From Thalassia testudinum (Eukaryota; Streptophyta; Magnoliopsida; Alismatales; Hydrocharitaceae): a stretch of 64,000 nucleotides of DNA. Position 1 is the stretch's first letter. Every line of letters starts with the position of its first letter. Under the pieces are notes generated by a model. That model was not told the origin of the DNA. It did not search any database and was given only the letters and a program-made list of their open reading frames with translations. The stretch lies in the NCBI GenBank assembly GCA_037157565.1, contig JAZHRO010000022.1, positions 8,060,001 to 8,124,000 of the forward strand. Reading direction: 5' to 3'. Shown here piece after piece: positions 54,717 through 64,000 of the stretch. The position numbers and the translations under genes were made by a program.

Positions 54717-56965
54717 TGATGCAAACTCGAATAGGTCTTATTAATATGGTGATTTTAATGTCGAAGTGAGTATAGTGAGTTAACCTAAATCAAGTCTACA
54801 CCAGCTTCACAAAAATTTTTAACCTGGCTTACTTAATTTTATCTTGGTCATTCTTAGGCCCAAGGTCGATCTCAGGGAGGCGGGAATTAGAAGATCAAGG
54901 AGTTTCTATGCCTTTCCTAAAATGCATCTCTTACTTGCGTTTATTATGTTTTTGGTCTTCTTGATTTTTAGATTTTTTTCTGATAGTCTTGTTCTTGAGG
55001 CACACCCTCAAAATGAAGTCCTTTGCCTTGAGGCAAATGGTTCTTCGCTTGTAGCCAACTAGAGGTTCCCAAAATTGATCTTGTTATTCGCAAGAGCGAG
55101 TACCTGCAAGACAAGAATTATCTTTTCTCTTTTACTCTTTTCCTGGTCTTTTTAATAGCAAGTAAATGAAAGCAGAGTAAGTTGCTAGAAGGAAATACTT
55201 AGCTTAGTATATATATATGTATAGATATATAGTAGATATAGAATATATATATGTATATAGGTATGTATTATGTATATAGGGGTGGAGGTGGAAGTGGAGA
55301 TGGAATGTAGCACGGTGTCAAGTTGGTCTACGTCTAGCAAGACGCAACCAACAAGACTGAGTGCCGCGTGAAGTGTGGAGCAGATGTGTGGGAGTGAGGG
55401 TGGAGGCGCTTGCTTTACGCGAGTATCGGGGAATATCTACAACTGGTGTGCATATTCCCGCGATACGATGTGCTGTGGAAGGACGAGTGCACGGGAGTAT
55501 GGGTGGTGGTTGTGAAGTGAATATGTGTATAGGGGAATGTGGATAAATGGATATGTATATATATATATATATATGTATCTCTATAACTATATATGTATGT
55601 ACATGAATATATCTATAGATACATATATATATATATAGTTATATATATATATGTATATAAATTTATGTATATGTAAATAGATGTGTGGGTGAGTGAGTGT
55701 AAATATATATATATGTGTGTGTGTATGTGTGAGTGTGTGAGTGTCTGTGGGGGTGTGTGTTAGAGTGTGTCTTAGGGAGTGTGTGTGTCCGCTGGAAGAG
55801 GAGTGGCAGTGCAGGTGTTGAGGAAGTGAATGGAGGCTGCAACCGTCGTCTGGGAGCGTAGGCATGCGAGTGCAGGAGAGAGAGCATCGCGTGCGTGGCC
55901 AAGTGAAGTGCAGCTCTCTACTGCGTGGGCAGGCGAGGCACAGCTCGCTTGTGGAGCGTAGTGCACAGCACTGCAAGCGGGCGAGATGCAGCGCGCTGTA
56001 GACGAGTGAGGCACGCGGTGACCGGTGGCGTAGGTTGCGGGCGAGGAGAGAGAGCGCCGCACCACCGGCTAAGTGAGAAACTTGCCTGTGGCTACAGTGT
56101 CGCACAGACCGTGCGCTACAGTGCGCTATAGTGCACGCGCGGTCTCGCAACCGGTAGCGGCCGATTTTATGTACGCGAGCGTGTGGGGAAGCGCCTGTGC
56201 GCGTGGGAAGATGGCCTACGCGGTCTGCTGGCGTGCGTGCGGCGAACTGGAGTCTGCAGGCGTGCGCGCGGCGAGCTGGAGCTTCAGAGCTTAAGAGCTT
56301 GAAGCTTTGGCTAATGGCGGAGGAGACGAAGTGCAGTGAATCAAAAGGCGAAGCCACCACGCCCACCTGCTCACGAAAGAGTTGGACGGTGGTGGAACTC
56401 ACAGTGGTGGTCTGAGACCACTGTGGGTTCTCTCCTGCGCACGGGTTGCCTCTTCTCAGCTTGAGAAGAGGAACCGTGTATGGAGAGGGAGAGGGAAGGA
56501 GGTTGAACTAAAGGTGTGGGTTGTCTGAAGGAGGTTCGTGTTCTGTATGAAGGTGATAGCCCCCGTAAGGGAGAGAGCAAGGAGTTTTAAAGAGGGAGGA
56601 CATGCCCCTCATGCCAAGCTGTAGGCAGGAGGAATGGTGGGGAGAGGTGCGGGCACCCTGCCTTGCTACTGGTAGGAAGGGAGGTGCGGAGAGGCACGCT
56701 CAGCATGCCCTGCAGCCGCACGAGAGAGGAAAATACAAAATAATTAAAAATTGAAAAAAAGGTGAAATTGCAATGCCACACTTAAGGAAAATGTTAATTA
56801 ATAGAAGTGGATAGGATGGCAAATTATCTTCACTCTCCTCCCCTCTTTATAAATGCATGCAGGTGTATATTTATAAATGTAATTACGGCTACATAAGATG
56901 CAATGGCAGTGCTAGGAAATAACACAAGATGGCATATTTACTGGTATATTTTTTCTATGCAAACA
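54717..56965 (-). mobile_element. Solo LTR-like insertion T, imperfect duplication GGACA/GGGCA
   Basis: 2249 bp, TGATGCAAAC to TATGCAAACA, between GGGCA (54712-54716) and GGACA (56966-56970). The intact INT1 sequence (TGTGGGGGACACTTAC) shows that the insertion split it. GGTCGATCTCAGGGAGGCG (54867-54885) matches the U5 motif of the other LTRs and gives minus orientation. It contains TA-rich microsatellite (55208-55290, 55553-55680) and GT-rich repeat (55690-55790), then a GC-rich region. The 271-codon frame at 55587-56402 is read through these repeats and is not accepted as a gene. Confidence 0.7.
55553..55790. repeat. TA/TG microsatellite block in T
   Basis: Runs of (TA)n with ATGT interruptions (55553-55680) followed by GTGTGAGTGT-type repeats (55685-55790). 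Confidence 0.85.
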
Positions 56966-57119
56966 GGACACTTACAAAGTACTCTACCCGCACTTTACTC
57001 TGGTCTACCGCACTTGGATCTGCATGCTAAGGTACCTGCAAGACAATAGATCAAAGATAAGTAGGGCTAGTACTATGTAAATGTAAAGTGCAGAAAACAT
57101 GAAAGTAAATTCCATTGCC

Positions 57120-57137
57120 TCCCCGACAATGGTGCCA
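57120..57137 (-). other. PBS of INT2 (tRNA-Asp)
   Basis: Minus strand TGGCACCATTGTCGGGGA, 15 of 18 to the tRNA-Asp complement; LTR3 starts 3 bp on. Confidence 0.78.
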
Positions 57138-57140
57138 AAA

Positions 57141-58854
57141 TGATGGCGTCGGATTTGCACGCGGAAAGGTTAGGATTTTGGAAACCCCATCGTCGTAGTT
57201 CAATTCGCAAGAAAATCTATCGATCAGATAAAATTTATAACCGAAACTCGAAATGTGAGTCCCAGGTCGAACTAGGGGAGGCGAATGTTTGGTTTTATGA
57301 AATCTGCGTTTCACTTTGTTTATTTTTGGCGTTTTGTTATATTTTCTTTTGTTTTTATAAAGAATGCAAACAAGATGGATCACAATATAGATGGAATAAA
57401 ATATGATATATTGCACAAAAGTCTATTACAATAATCTACGAAAGCATAAAAGAGAGAGAGGTGAGAAGGAATCTCTCAAATCGGCTGTTTGGCGAGATGA
57501 TAGCGCTTGCCAGAAGCTTGGACAAAGGAGTTAAGGAGAAGGATAATGGAGGTGAGATGCAGGAGGACACCGGGTAGAGGAATGCTTCACCAAGGCTCTG
57601 GAATGGAGGTAAGGAGGCGGAGGTGATCTGCTACCGAAAGGGAGCTGGCAGGACGGTTCCAAGGCGACCTATAAAGGTCATGGGACGAGGGATGAATATT
57701 TGGTGGGATAAAGGAATGCTACACTAATAGGAGGCCTTCGGAGCTTGAGCGTAAGCTCTAACGGAGCTTTGGCAGGCTAGTAGAGCTTAAGAGTAGGTGG
57801 AAGTCGAGTAGGTAGAGATGAAGAGGAATGGGGGGTGTAGGGGTGTTTATATAGTGGTGGAATGGAGGTGGATTGCGTGCATGGGCCTTTAGTGACATTT
57901 AAGATGTCACTAAAGACTTGCCAGAGACATTGCTAAAGCATTCACGTGACTTGGCTGGCACTTGGAAGCTTGGTCGCAGATGGCATAGGGTGCGGCGATC
58001 GTCGGCCATTGGATCAAGTGTGGACGGCTGTGATCGTGAGAGGAGAACACACGCTCACCCACGTTTGAAATGCACACCGCTGGCGCGTGCGTTGGCAGCC
58101 ATTGGATGATGAGTCACACGGTCGAGACTCACCTACAGATTGTGGGCGCCTTGATTTGAATTGCGCGCCTCTCACGATTGCGAAGATCAGATGGTGGGCG
58201 CAGCTCCTGGTCGCCTTAAAAGCACGCCCCAGATGGTGCGCATTCAATTTGGCATGCGTCCTCGCTCTGGTGGGCGACGTCAGATCGAGCGTGGAGAGTA
58301 TCTGCCACTTGATTAAGATCGAGCAGCGCAATTTCATCTGGCACTGTAGCGGGCAGGGTGGATTGCGAATCGAACTCGCACTCATGGTTTGCGAGCACTT
58401 GTCTTCACCATTGCACCAAAGCGACACTTTGTCGAGTGAAGGGTGGTGCAGTCACGCGCGCCTTGATCGTTGGATGAAGATCCAATCGTCAAGGTGAGTC
58501 CTTGCTCGAGGTCGGGCGCGATGGGTAAGTGGGGGGCAATGGCGCCATCTGGGCCATCCGTCTTCATCTTCTTATAGAGGGTGCTACGGAGCTCTAATCG
58601 GGGTGATTTTTGCATTGACGGATTGCGATCGTCACTCTAGATTCATCCGTACGGTCAGATTCTTTATCCAAATCCTGTAAATATGTCGCACTACCTCCTG
58701 GCCATATAAAATGGAACAATTAATGTACATAATACACAACTATCCTATATGCCATGCAATGGATGTTATCCAGTATTTATAACATGATATGCAATGCTAA
58801 GCCTAGGAACTATCATAAATAAGCATTTTATCATGAATTCATGGGTGTTTATCA
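57141..58854 (-). repeat. LTR3 of the R array
   Basis: 1714 bp without insertion, TGATGGCGTCGG to TGTTTATCA: the best reference for the R LTR. TATA box 57843-57854, CTTTAGTGAC/GTCACTAAAG inverted repeat (57888-57914), tRNA-like module (58365-58428), U5 motif (57261-57285). PBS on the left, PPT of INT3 on the right: shared LTR. More diverged from LTR1 and LTR2 than these are from each other. Confidence 0.9.
58365..58428 (-). other. tRNA-like module in LTR3
   Basis: Minus strand GCTTTGGTGCAATGGTGAAG, A-box TGGTGCAATGG (58408-58418), 30 nt later B-box GAGTTCGATTC (58367-58377) inside a 5 bp stem TGCGA/TCGCA. Confidence 0.5.
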
Positions 58855-59315
58855 TACCCTCATGCTTACTTTTTGCTAGTCCATAGCAAAAATCAACCAA
58901 AATGCTATATATAAAAGTAGAATTAGGATTCGATTACTTAGGCAAAATTTGTCGATTGCTTTAAAAAATCTCAACCCCAATACCTAACTACAAAAACTCA
59001 ACAGTGCCTAGGTGTCTACCAGAAAGCAGACCGCCCAAACCCTTGCCTTATTTGAAAAGAGAAGATGCACAATTTTTTTTTTCTTAGGATTAGAAACAGG
59101 AAATTACTATTATGGCTGACAAAAAGATTCCTAAGAAATATCCACCACCCCATGCTTAGCTAATGCAATGTCCTCATTATTAAAAATGAAAGCATGCAGG
59201 AGAGTAGAAGTGGAAGAATAGCGCCTGGTTTTCGTGAGATTCTGGTAAGCTCGGAATAGTCTTTACACGTGCTGAGTTTAGTGCCTTCAGCTAGGCGATG
59301 ATCAGCCCGCAGTGG
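58855..59315 (-). other. INT3 polypurine tract and 3' non-coding region
   Basis: PPT 58855-58869 (minus GTAAGCATGAGGGTA). Internal second PPT within 59135-59180, with CAATGTCCTCATT on the plus strand. Conserved GGTCTGC..TCTGGTAGACAC at about 59012-59032. No coding sequence. Confidence 0.62.
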
Positions 59316-60514
59316 TTAGGGCAAGGTAAGAGCAACCTTGTCCGAGAAGGGTTCAGGGAGCACATGGTCAACAAAGGGTTTGAGATGCTGTCCGTTGACC
59401 TTGAAGAACTTACCCATCTTTGGGTCAGAGATTTCGACAGCCCCATTAGGGAAAATCCTCTCAATAACGAACGAGCCATCCCACTTAGACCTAAGCTTAC
59501 GGGGGAAGAGCTTTAGTCAAGAATCGAAAAGCCAGACCTTCTAGTTCAGCTCCAAGCTCTTACGTGAAATAATCTGGTCATGGAGAGCTTTCGTCCTTGC
59601 CTTATAGGTTCTGGCATTTTCATAAGCATCATTTCTAAGCTCCTCCAACTCAGAAGTTGGAGTTTCCTGGTCTTCCAGGTCAACTCTAGGTCAAAATTAC
59701 ATTTTCTGATGGACCAAAATGCCTGGTGTTCTAGCTCTACGGATAAGTGACATGCCTTATCAAACACTAGACAGAAGGGAGACATACCGATAGGTGTTTT
59801 GTACGCCATACGGTAGGCCCAAAGAGCATCATCTAGCCTTTGGGTCCAATCCTTCCTATCAGGCCTTATGGTTTTCTGCAAAATGTTTTTGATCTCATGT
59901 TTCAAAAAAAAAATGTTTTTGATCTCTCGATTGGAGACCTCGGCCTGTCCATTCGTCTAAGGGTGGTAGGGTGTAAAAATTGGATGATTCACCCCGTATT
60001 TCCCTAATAAATTCTGAAACTGGGCATGAGTGAAATGCATGCCACCATCACTGATAATCGCCCGAGGAATCTCGAACTGACTGAAGATATTCTTCTTCAC
60101 AAAATCGATGACCACCTTGTGATCATTGGTCCGGGTGGGGATTACCTCAATCCATTTGGATACGTAGTCAACAGCAACCAGAATATACTGGTGTCCAAAT
60201 GAAGGAGGAAAAGATCCAATGAAGTTGATGCCCCAAATGTCAAAAATTTTGAATGAAAGTATTGGGTTTAGGGACATCATATCCCTATTAGCCATGTTCC
60301 CGAGTGTGTAGCATCGGGTGCACGACTTTGAAAATTCCTGGGCATCCTTAAATAATGACGACTAATAGAATCCAAATTGTAAGATTTTTGCTGCCATCTT
60401 TTTCCCAGAAAAGTGTCCACCACACGTAGATGTATGGCAGAACTCAAGTATACTATGGAATCAATTTCTGGGATGCATCGACGAATAATCTGGTTTGTGT
60501 CGATGTGGTACAAC
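59316..60514 (-). pseudogene. INT3 integrase
   Basis: C-terminal segment is open and well kept: SKWDGSFVIERIFPNGAVEI, KMGKFFKVNGQHLKPFVDHV, ending at a TAA at 59316-59318. Core: [53 protein letters not shown] with ISDGGMHFTHAQF (59957-60295). The first catalytic Asp (GID in relatives) is Asn (GIN). TAG replaces Gln in HPQTNGQ (near 59960) and Trp after GFY (near 60365). AAATGTTTTTGATCTC is duplicated around 59880-59926 and shifts the frame. Confidence 0.82.
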
Positions 60515-62173
60515 TCAGGATCGTCCCAAACATAATATTTGGCCTCGGATAAGTCTATCCCATTGTTGTTTGGTCCAATCTTGAGGGATTTGACCAATAG
60601 CCAAATAATTGATGATATCCGCAAACCAAGGAGTTCGGATACCCGAGACTGTAAGGATAGTCTCATCTGGAAAAGTGTTTGAAATTGGGATGTCCAGATT
60701 AGGAGAATTAGTTAGGATTCTCAAGAGGTGATCTGCCACTACATTTTGTGCCCCAGCTCTAACCTTGATTTCAAGACCAAATTCTTGAAATAACGGAATC
60801 CAACGAATAAATTGGGGCTTGGCATCCTTTTTGTCCAAGAGATGTTTCAAGGCTGAGTAGTTGGTATAAATGATTACATGAGAACCTAAAAGGTAACCCC
60901 TGAATTTTTCTAAAGCAAAAGTTACAGCTAGCAATTCTTTTTTAGTAACGGTGTAGTTCCTCTTGGCCTCGTCCAGAGTCTTGCTAGTGTAGTAAATCAC
61001 AGAGGGCTTTTTCTCAATCTTCTGACCCAAGACAACCCCAACAGCATAATCAGATGCGTCAGCCATAATCTTAAATAGGGTTGTCCAAACCAGTTGTTGC
61101 AACACTAAGGCATAGGTGACTGCCATTTTTAATAAATCAAATGCCATATAGCTTGATTCATTAAACTCGAACGGCGTGTCTTTGGCCAGAAAGTTACTCA
61201 AGGGTCGAGCAACCTTTGAGAAGTCCTTGATGAATCTTCTATAAAATCCCACATGCCAAAGGAAAGAGGAGACTTGTTTTACAGATGTGGGTGGAGGAAG
61301 TCTAGAGATAGCATCCACCTTAGCCTTATCAACCTCAATACCCCGATTAGAAACCACATGACCCAGGACATTGCCTTCTTGAGTCATAAAATGGCTCCTT
61401 TCCCAGCTAAGGTCCAGTCGTGTCTTGATGCATCTCTGGAGGATCAATTCCAAGTTAGTTAGGCAGGACTCAAAAGAATCTCTGAAAATGGAGAAATCAT
61501 CCATGAACACCTCAAGACAATGTCCCACCATGTCAGAAAAGATGGCCAGCATGTACCTTTGAAAACTTGTGGGTGCATTGCAAAGCCTGAACTGCATTCT
61601 ACGGAATGCAAAGGTTCCGTAGGGATAGGTGAAAGTTATCTTTTCTTGGTCTTCGAGATGGATAGGGAATTGGTTATATCCCGAATAACCATCCAGGAAG
61701 CAAAAATGTTTCTGCCCAGCTAACCTTTCTAGGATTTGATCGATGAATGGTAAGGGAAAGTGATCCTTTTTTGTGGTTGTGTTCAGCTTCCTATAGTCAA
61801 TACAGACTCTCCAAGCAGAAGCAGAACGACTGGTGAAGGTTTCCCCTTTCTTGTTAGTCGTAACGGTTATTCCTGCCTTCTTGGGTACAATCTGAACGGG
61901 GCTAACCCACAGACTATCCAAGATTTGGTATATAATTCTAGCATCGAGCCACTTGATTATCTCCTTCACCACTTCTCGTATGTTCGGGTCTAGTCTCCTT
62001 TGCATTTCGCGAGAAGGGCAGGATCCATCTTCCATGAAAATATGATGATTACAATAAGATGGCTCGATTCCCCTAAGGTCGTGGATGGTCCAACCAATTG
62101 CCTCCTTGTTGTTGTTAAGGACCTTAATCAACCTTGATTCTTGCTCCTGAGTCAAATCAGCACTAATAATCAC
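60515..62173 (-). CDS. INT3 linker, RT and RNase H (longest open pol)
   Basis: 552 codons open on the minus strand, the best pol in the window. Residues: linker SADLTQEQESRLIKVL (4-19); WVSPVQIVPKK (89-99); CIDYRKLN (124-131); FPLPFIDQILERLAGQ (139-154); RT motif with FLDGYSGYNQ (Asp161); LCNAPTSFQR (197-206); EVFMDDFSIF (221-230, Asp225/226); VDKAKVDAISRLPPP (281-295); RNase H with MADASDYAVGVVLGQ (Asp372); KKELLAV (Glu413); IIYTNYS (435-441), where the catalytic Asp is Asn437; VVADHLLRI (Asp481). Lacks the 2 bp deletion of INT1 and INT2. First Met is only the first after a stop. RNase H is probably inactive despite the open frame. Confidence 0.9.
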   Translation of the reverse strand: MIISADLTQEQESRLIKVLNNNKEAIGWTIHDLRGIEPSYCNHHIFMEDGSCPSREMQRRLDPNIREVVKEIIKWLDARIIYQILDSLWVSPVQIVPKKAGITVTTNKKGETFTSRSASAWRVCIDYRKLNTTTKKDHFPLPFIDQILERLAGQKHFCFLDGYSGYNQFPIHLEDQEKITFTYPYGTFAFRRMQFRLCNAPTSFQRYMLAIFSDMVGHCLEVFMDDFSIFRDSFESCLTNLELILQRCIKTRLDLSWERSHFMTQEGNVLGHVVSNRGIEVDKAKVDAISRLPPPTSVKQVSSFLWHVGFYRRFIKDFSKVARPLSNFLAKDTPFEFNESSYMAFDLLKMAVTYALVLQQLVWTTLFKIMADASDYAVGVVLGQKIEKKPSVIYYTSKTLDEAKRNYTVTKKELLAVTFALEKFRGYLLGSHVIIYTNYSALKHLLDKKDAKPQFIRWIPLFQEFGLEIKVRAGAQNVVADHLLRILTNSPNLDIPISNTFPDETILTVSGIRTPWFADIINYLAIGQIPQDWTKQQWDRLIRGQILCLGRS

Positions 62174-63000
62174 AGGGAGCGTGTTTTCAGTTCCTAAGAA
62201 TTAGTATTTCAAATTTTATAGAATGGTTTCAATTCAAGCTGAGGTGGGTTTAGTATAGAAGGTAGGGAGGATGCTAATGAAGATTCATCAGGACGATCCA
62301 ATGGAAGAGACTAGGAATGAACAAAATCAACAGCCTCTTCACAATGTGGCAGGTCTGCCACGGAGGGTTGTGGGTTGGGTTCGCTAAAGCTGGTGGAGTC
62401 CTCGAGTGCACTGATCGTCATACAACTCTCAAAATCATGATCCTTAAGCTCCTCAATGAATCCACAATCCTCAAATCCCCTTATCACCTTAAAAATATCA
62501 AGAGTTAGCTTCTTATCCCTAAAGGCGATCTCCATACTACTGCTCTCACAGTTTATGTTGGCCTTGGCGGTAGATAGGAACAAGCACCCCATAATGATGG
62601 GCATGTTCCTCAAATCGTTAGGTACATCCATGTCAAGGACCAGGAAATCTACAGGAAAATAGAAATCCTTGACCTTGACGATTACATCCTCAATAATGCC
62701 CTTCGGTGTGGTGACCGAGCGGTCTGCTAATTATTGCGGTACTGAGGTTGGCCTAAGTTTGCTTTCCCCAAACCTCTCGTAAAGAGAAGTCAGGATTAGG
62801 TTGATGGATGCACCTAGATCCAACAGTACCCTACCAAAAGTGTATGTCCCAAAAATGCATGAAATCAAGGGTGCACCAGGATCTTTCTTCTTTTGAGGAA
62901 GGCGATGCAGAATCACAGAACTTGCCTGCTGAGAGAGAATCACCTTCCCCGGAGTGGGTTCTCTCAGCTTACGCTTTTGGGTACATAGTTCTTTCAAAAA
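62174..63000 (-). pseudogene. INT3 protease and linker start
   Basis: 62731-62997: KELCTQKRKLREP, VILSQQASSVIL, VLLDLGASINLILTSLYERF (protease Asp in DLGAS). 62311-62631: LRNMPIIMGCLFL, MEIAFRDKKLTLDIFKVIRGF. Stops at 62310 and 62730 and before 62173 break it. Confidence 0.8.
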
Positions 63001-64000
63001 TTTAGCATAACCCGGGATATGCTTAATAGCATCGAGGAGTGGAATATTAATCTCTACACGCTGAATAATTTCAGGAGCTCCTCGTTGCTATCTAAGGTTT
63101 TCTTCTTCTTGGTTTTCAATAGGGCTTCAGGGAACGGGATGTGGGTAGTGTCTTCAATTTCCAGTCCCTGGGCTTTATTGTCTTCTTCAATCTCCTCCTT
63201 CTCTCTCTCAAGCTCCCCAAGGTTTTGGCTTTTAGAAGGTAATTCAGGATCCTGGGTCGGCTTTCCACTTTTCAGGGTGACGGAGTTTGCATAGGCATAT
63301 GGGTTCGGGTCTTGAGGTAGATTAGTGAAGATTGGAGGGCCTTGATTGGTCATGTAACCAAAAGAAGAAGAACAGGAGGGACCCTGCTCAACCACCTAAG
63401 CATGTGCAAGTGGGTCCCTTTGATTCCCGTACCCTTAGGCTCTATTGCCCTGATTTTGCACATTGCGTGGGTTGGGTACGAGTTAGGATGGTAGAGATCT
63501 TGGTTGCTAGGTGTTAGCAATTAACTCGGATTGCAGGTTATCCAATGATGTCTTCATTTGCTGCATCAGCTGAAGCATGAACCCTTTCATTTCGACCACC
63601 TGCCGGTTTAAATCAGCCTACCCTACAGATTGGTCAGCATTCCAAGATAGCAGAGTAACTGGTCTTAGGGGCAACTGGGTGTATACTTTGCCCTGACCCA
63701 TAGGTCTTTGAGATGCATAGTTGCTGGGTCATGTTTGGGTCAGTTGCCCCTGACTTTTCCAGGAGAAGTTAGGTGGTTCCTCCAACCTAAGTCATAATTA
63801 TTGGAATACCGGTTGGACCTAGCATTCTCCTGCATTGCATACGCATCCTCATAGGATGAGGATGGAGAGAAGGAAGGATCAGAAAAATTGGGATCAAAGG
63901 CCCTAGTTTGGAACCCATAAGGTTCTGAGAAATCCTAACTCACAGGTTGAACCGATTCAAGTTGGTTCACGAACTCCCGCCCCATGGGAGCTCGTGAGGA
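63001..64000 (-). pseudogene. INT3 gag C-terminal part, cut by window end
   Basis: 63054-63395 holds ANSVTLKSGKPTQDPELPSKSQNLGELEREKEEIEEDNKAQG and HIPFPEALLKTKKKK, the tail that precedes protease. A short indel near 63060 and a TAG at a former Gln codon near 63400 interrupt it. From 63400 to 64000 the Tyr/Ser/Asn-rich gag tail continues, homologous to 41750-42340 and 52500-53070. The capsid core, leader and outer 5' LTR lie outside the window. Confidence 0.78.

Larger units (their letters stand above)
53842..57119 (-). other. INT2 leader, split by insertion T
   Basis: Leader at 53850-54716 and 56966-57119, homologous to 43592-44609 of INT1. Insertion T (54717-56965) separates the two parts. 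Confidence 0.65.
31984..64000 (-). mobile_element. R array: tandem Athila-like elements sharing LTRs
   Basis: Order by coordinate: LTR1 (31984-35903), INT1 (35904-44630), LTR2 (44631-47965), INT2 (47966-57140), LTR3 (57141-58854), INT3 (58855 to window end). All units are in minus orientation. LTR2 and LTR3 each have a PBS on the left and a polypurine region on the right, so each serves as 5' LTR of the unit on its left and 3' LTR of the unit on its right. LTR1 has no PBS on its left and is the outer 3' LTR. The right end is outside the window. Net of later insertions each LTR is about 1.7 kb. Confidence 0.88.

Noticed and set aside
55587..56402. 271-codon open frame on the minus strand
   Set aside because: It runs through TA and GT microsatellites (Tyr/Ile and Thr/His runs) and CpG-rich LTR sequence; no domain and no conserved counterpart.
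1..64000. CRISPR array, operons, ribosome binding sites, bacterial terminators
   Set aside because: No regularly spaced direct repeats and no prokaryotic gene organisation; the sequence is plant nuclear repeat DNA.

Overview
The window is repeat-rich plant nuclear DNA. I found no host protein gene, rRNA or functional tRNA gene that I could support. Almost every base belongs to LTR retrotransposons or their remains. Most are of the Ty3/gypsy Athila type: gag with the core DPFQHL...FFP, the SITLRSGK motif before a DLGAS protease, RT with FMDD, and a primer-binding site (PBS) complementary to the 3' end of plant tRNA-Asp. A flowering plant with a sizeable, retroelement-filled genome is likely. 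The species cannot be told from this window.

Layout. 1-7190: remains of a minus-strand Athila-like element (N: gag, leader, PBS, 5' LTR). Its leader is split by a solo LTR (O, 2544-4376) with the perfect target duplication TAGGT. 7369-8340: a fragment of a Tat-like element (M) with a different PBS. 8771-27373: a full-length minus-strand Athila-like element (Q) with 1.47 kb LTRs and the target duplication GTGTT. Its leader holds a complete plus-strand non-autonomous element (P, 17903-25529, duplication CAAAC) that has LTRs, PBS and PPT but an unrecognised open reading frame in place of gag-pol. 27817-about 28380: one terminus of a CACTA DNA transposon. 28598-31983: 5' LTR, PBS and leader of another plus-strand element (X1). 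31984-64000 and beyond: a minus-strand tandem array of family R, LTR1-INT1-LTR2-INT2-LTR3-INT3, in which neighbouring copies share one LTR. It is interrupted by four later insertions: X2 in LTR1, a copia/SIRE-like solo LTR in INT1, S in LTR2 and T in INT2.

All gag-pol copies are broken by nonsense codons, small frameshifts and deletions. Several breaks hit catalytic residues: RNase H Asp to Asn in all three R copies, and integrase Glu to Lys in Q. Some breaks are shared between copies, and INT2 looks like a mosaic of the INT1 and INT3 types.

The most unusual signal is in the non-coding control regions. The LTRs of families O/P, Q and R share a set of modules in the same order: a palindrome around a CACGTG G-box, imperfect palindromes with CCGTTGGAT, a degenerate tRNA-like block with A-box-like and B-box-like sequences in the sense direction, an inverted repeat of CCTTTAGCGACG just upstream of the TATA box, and a U5 motif close to CGCCTCCCTGTGTTCGACC. 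The 3' non-coding regions of Q, P and R also share a second, internal copy of the polypurine tract. This suggests that autonomous Q/R-type elements and non-autonomous P elements respond to the same host and element factors; that link is inference.
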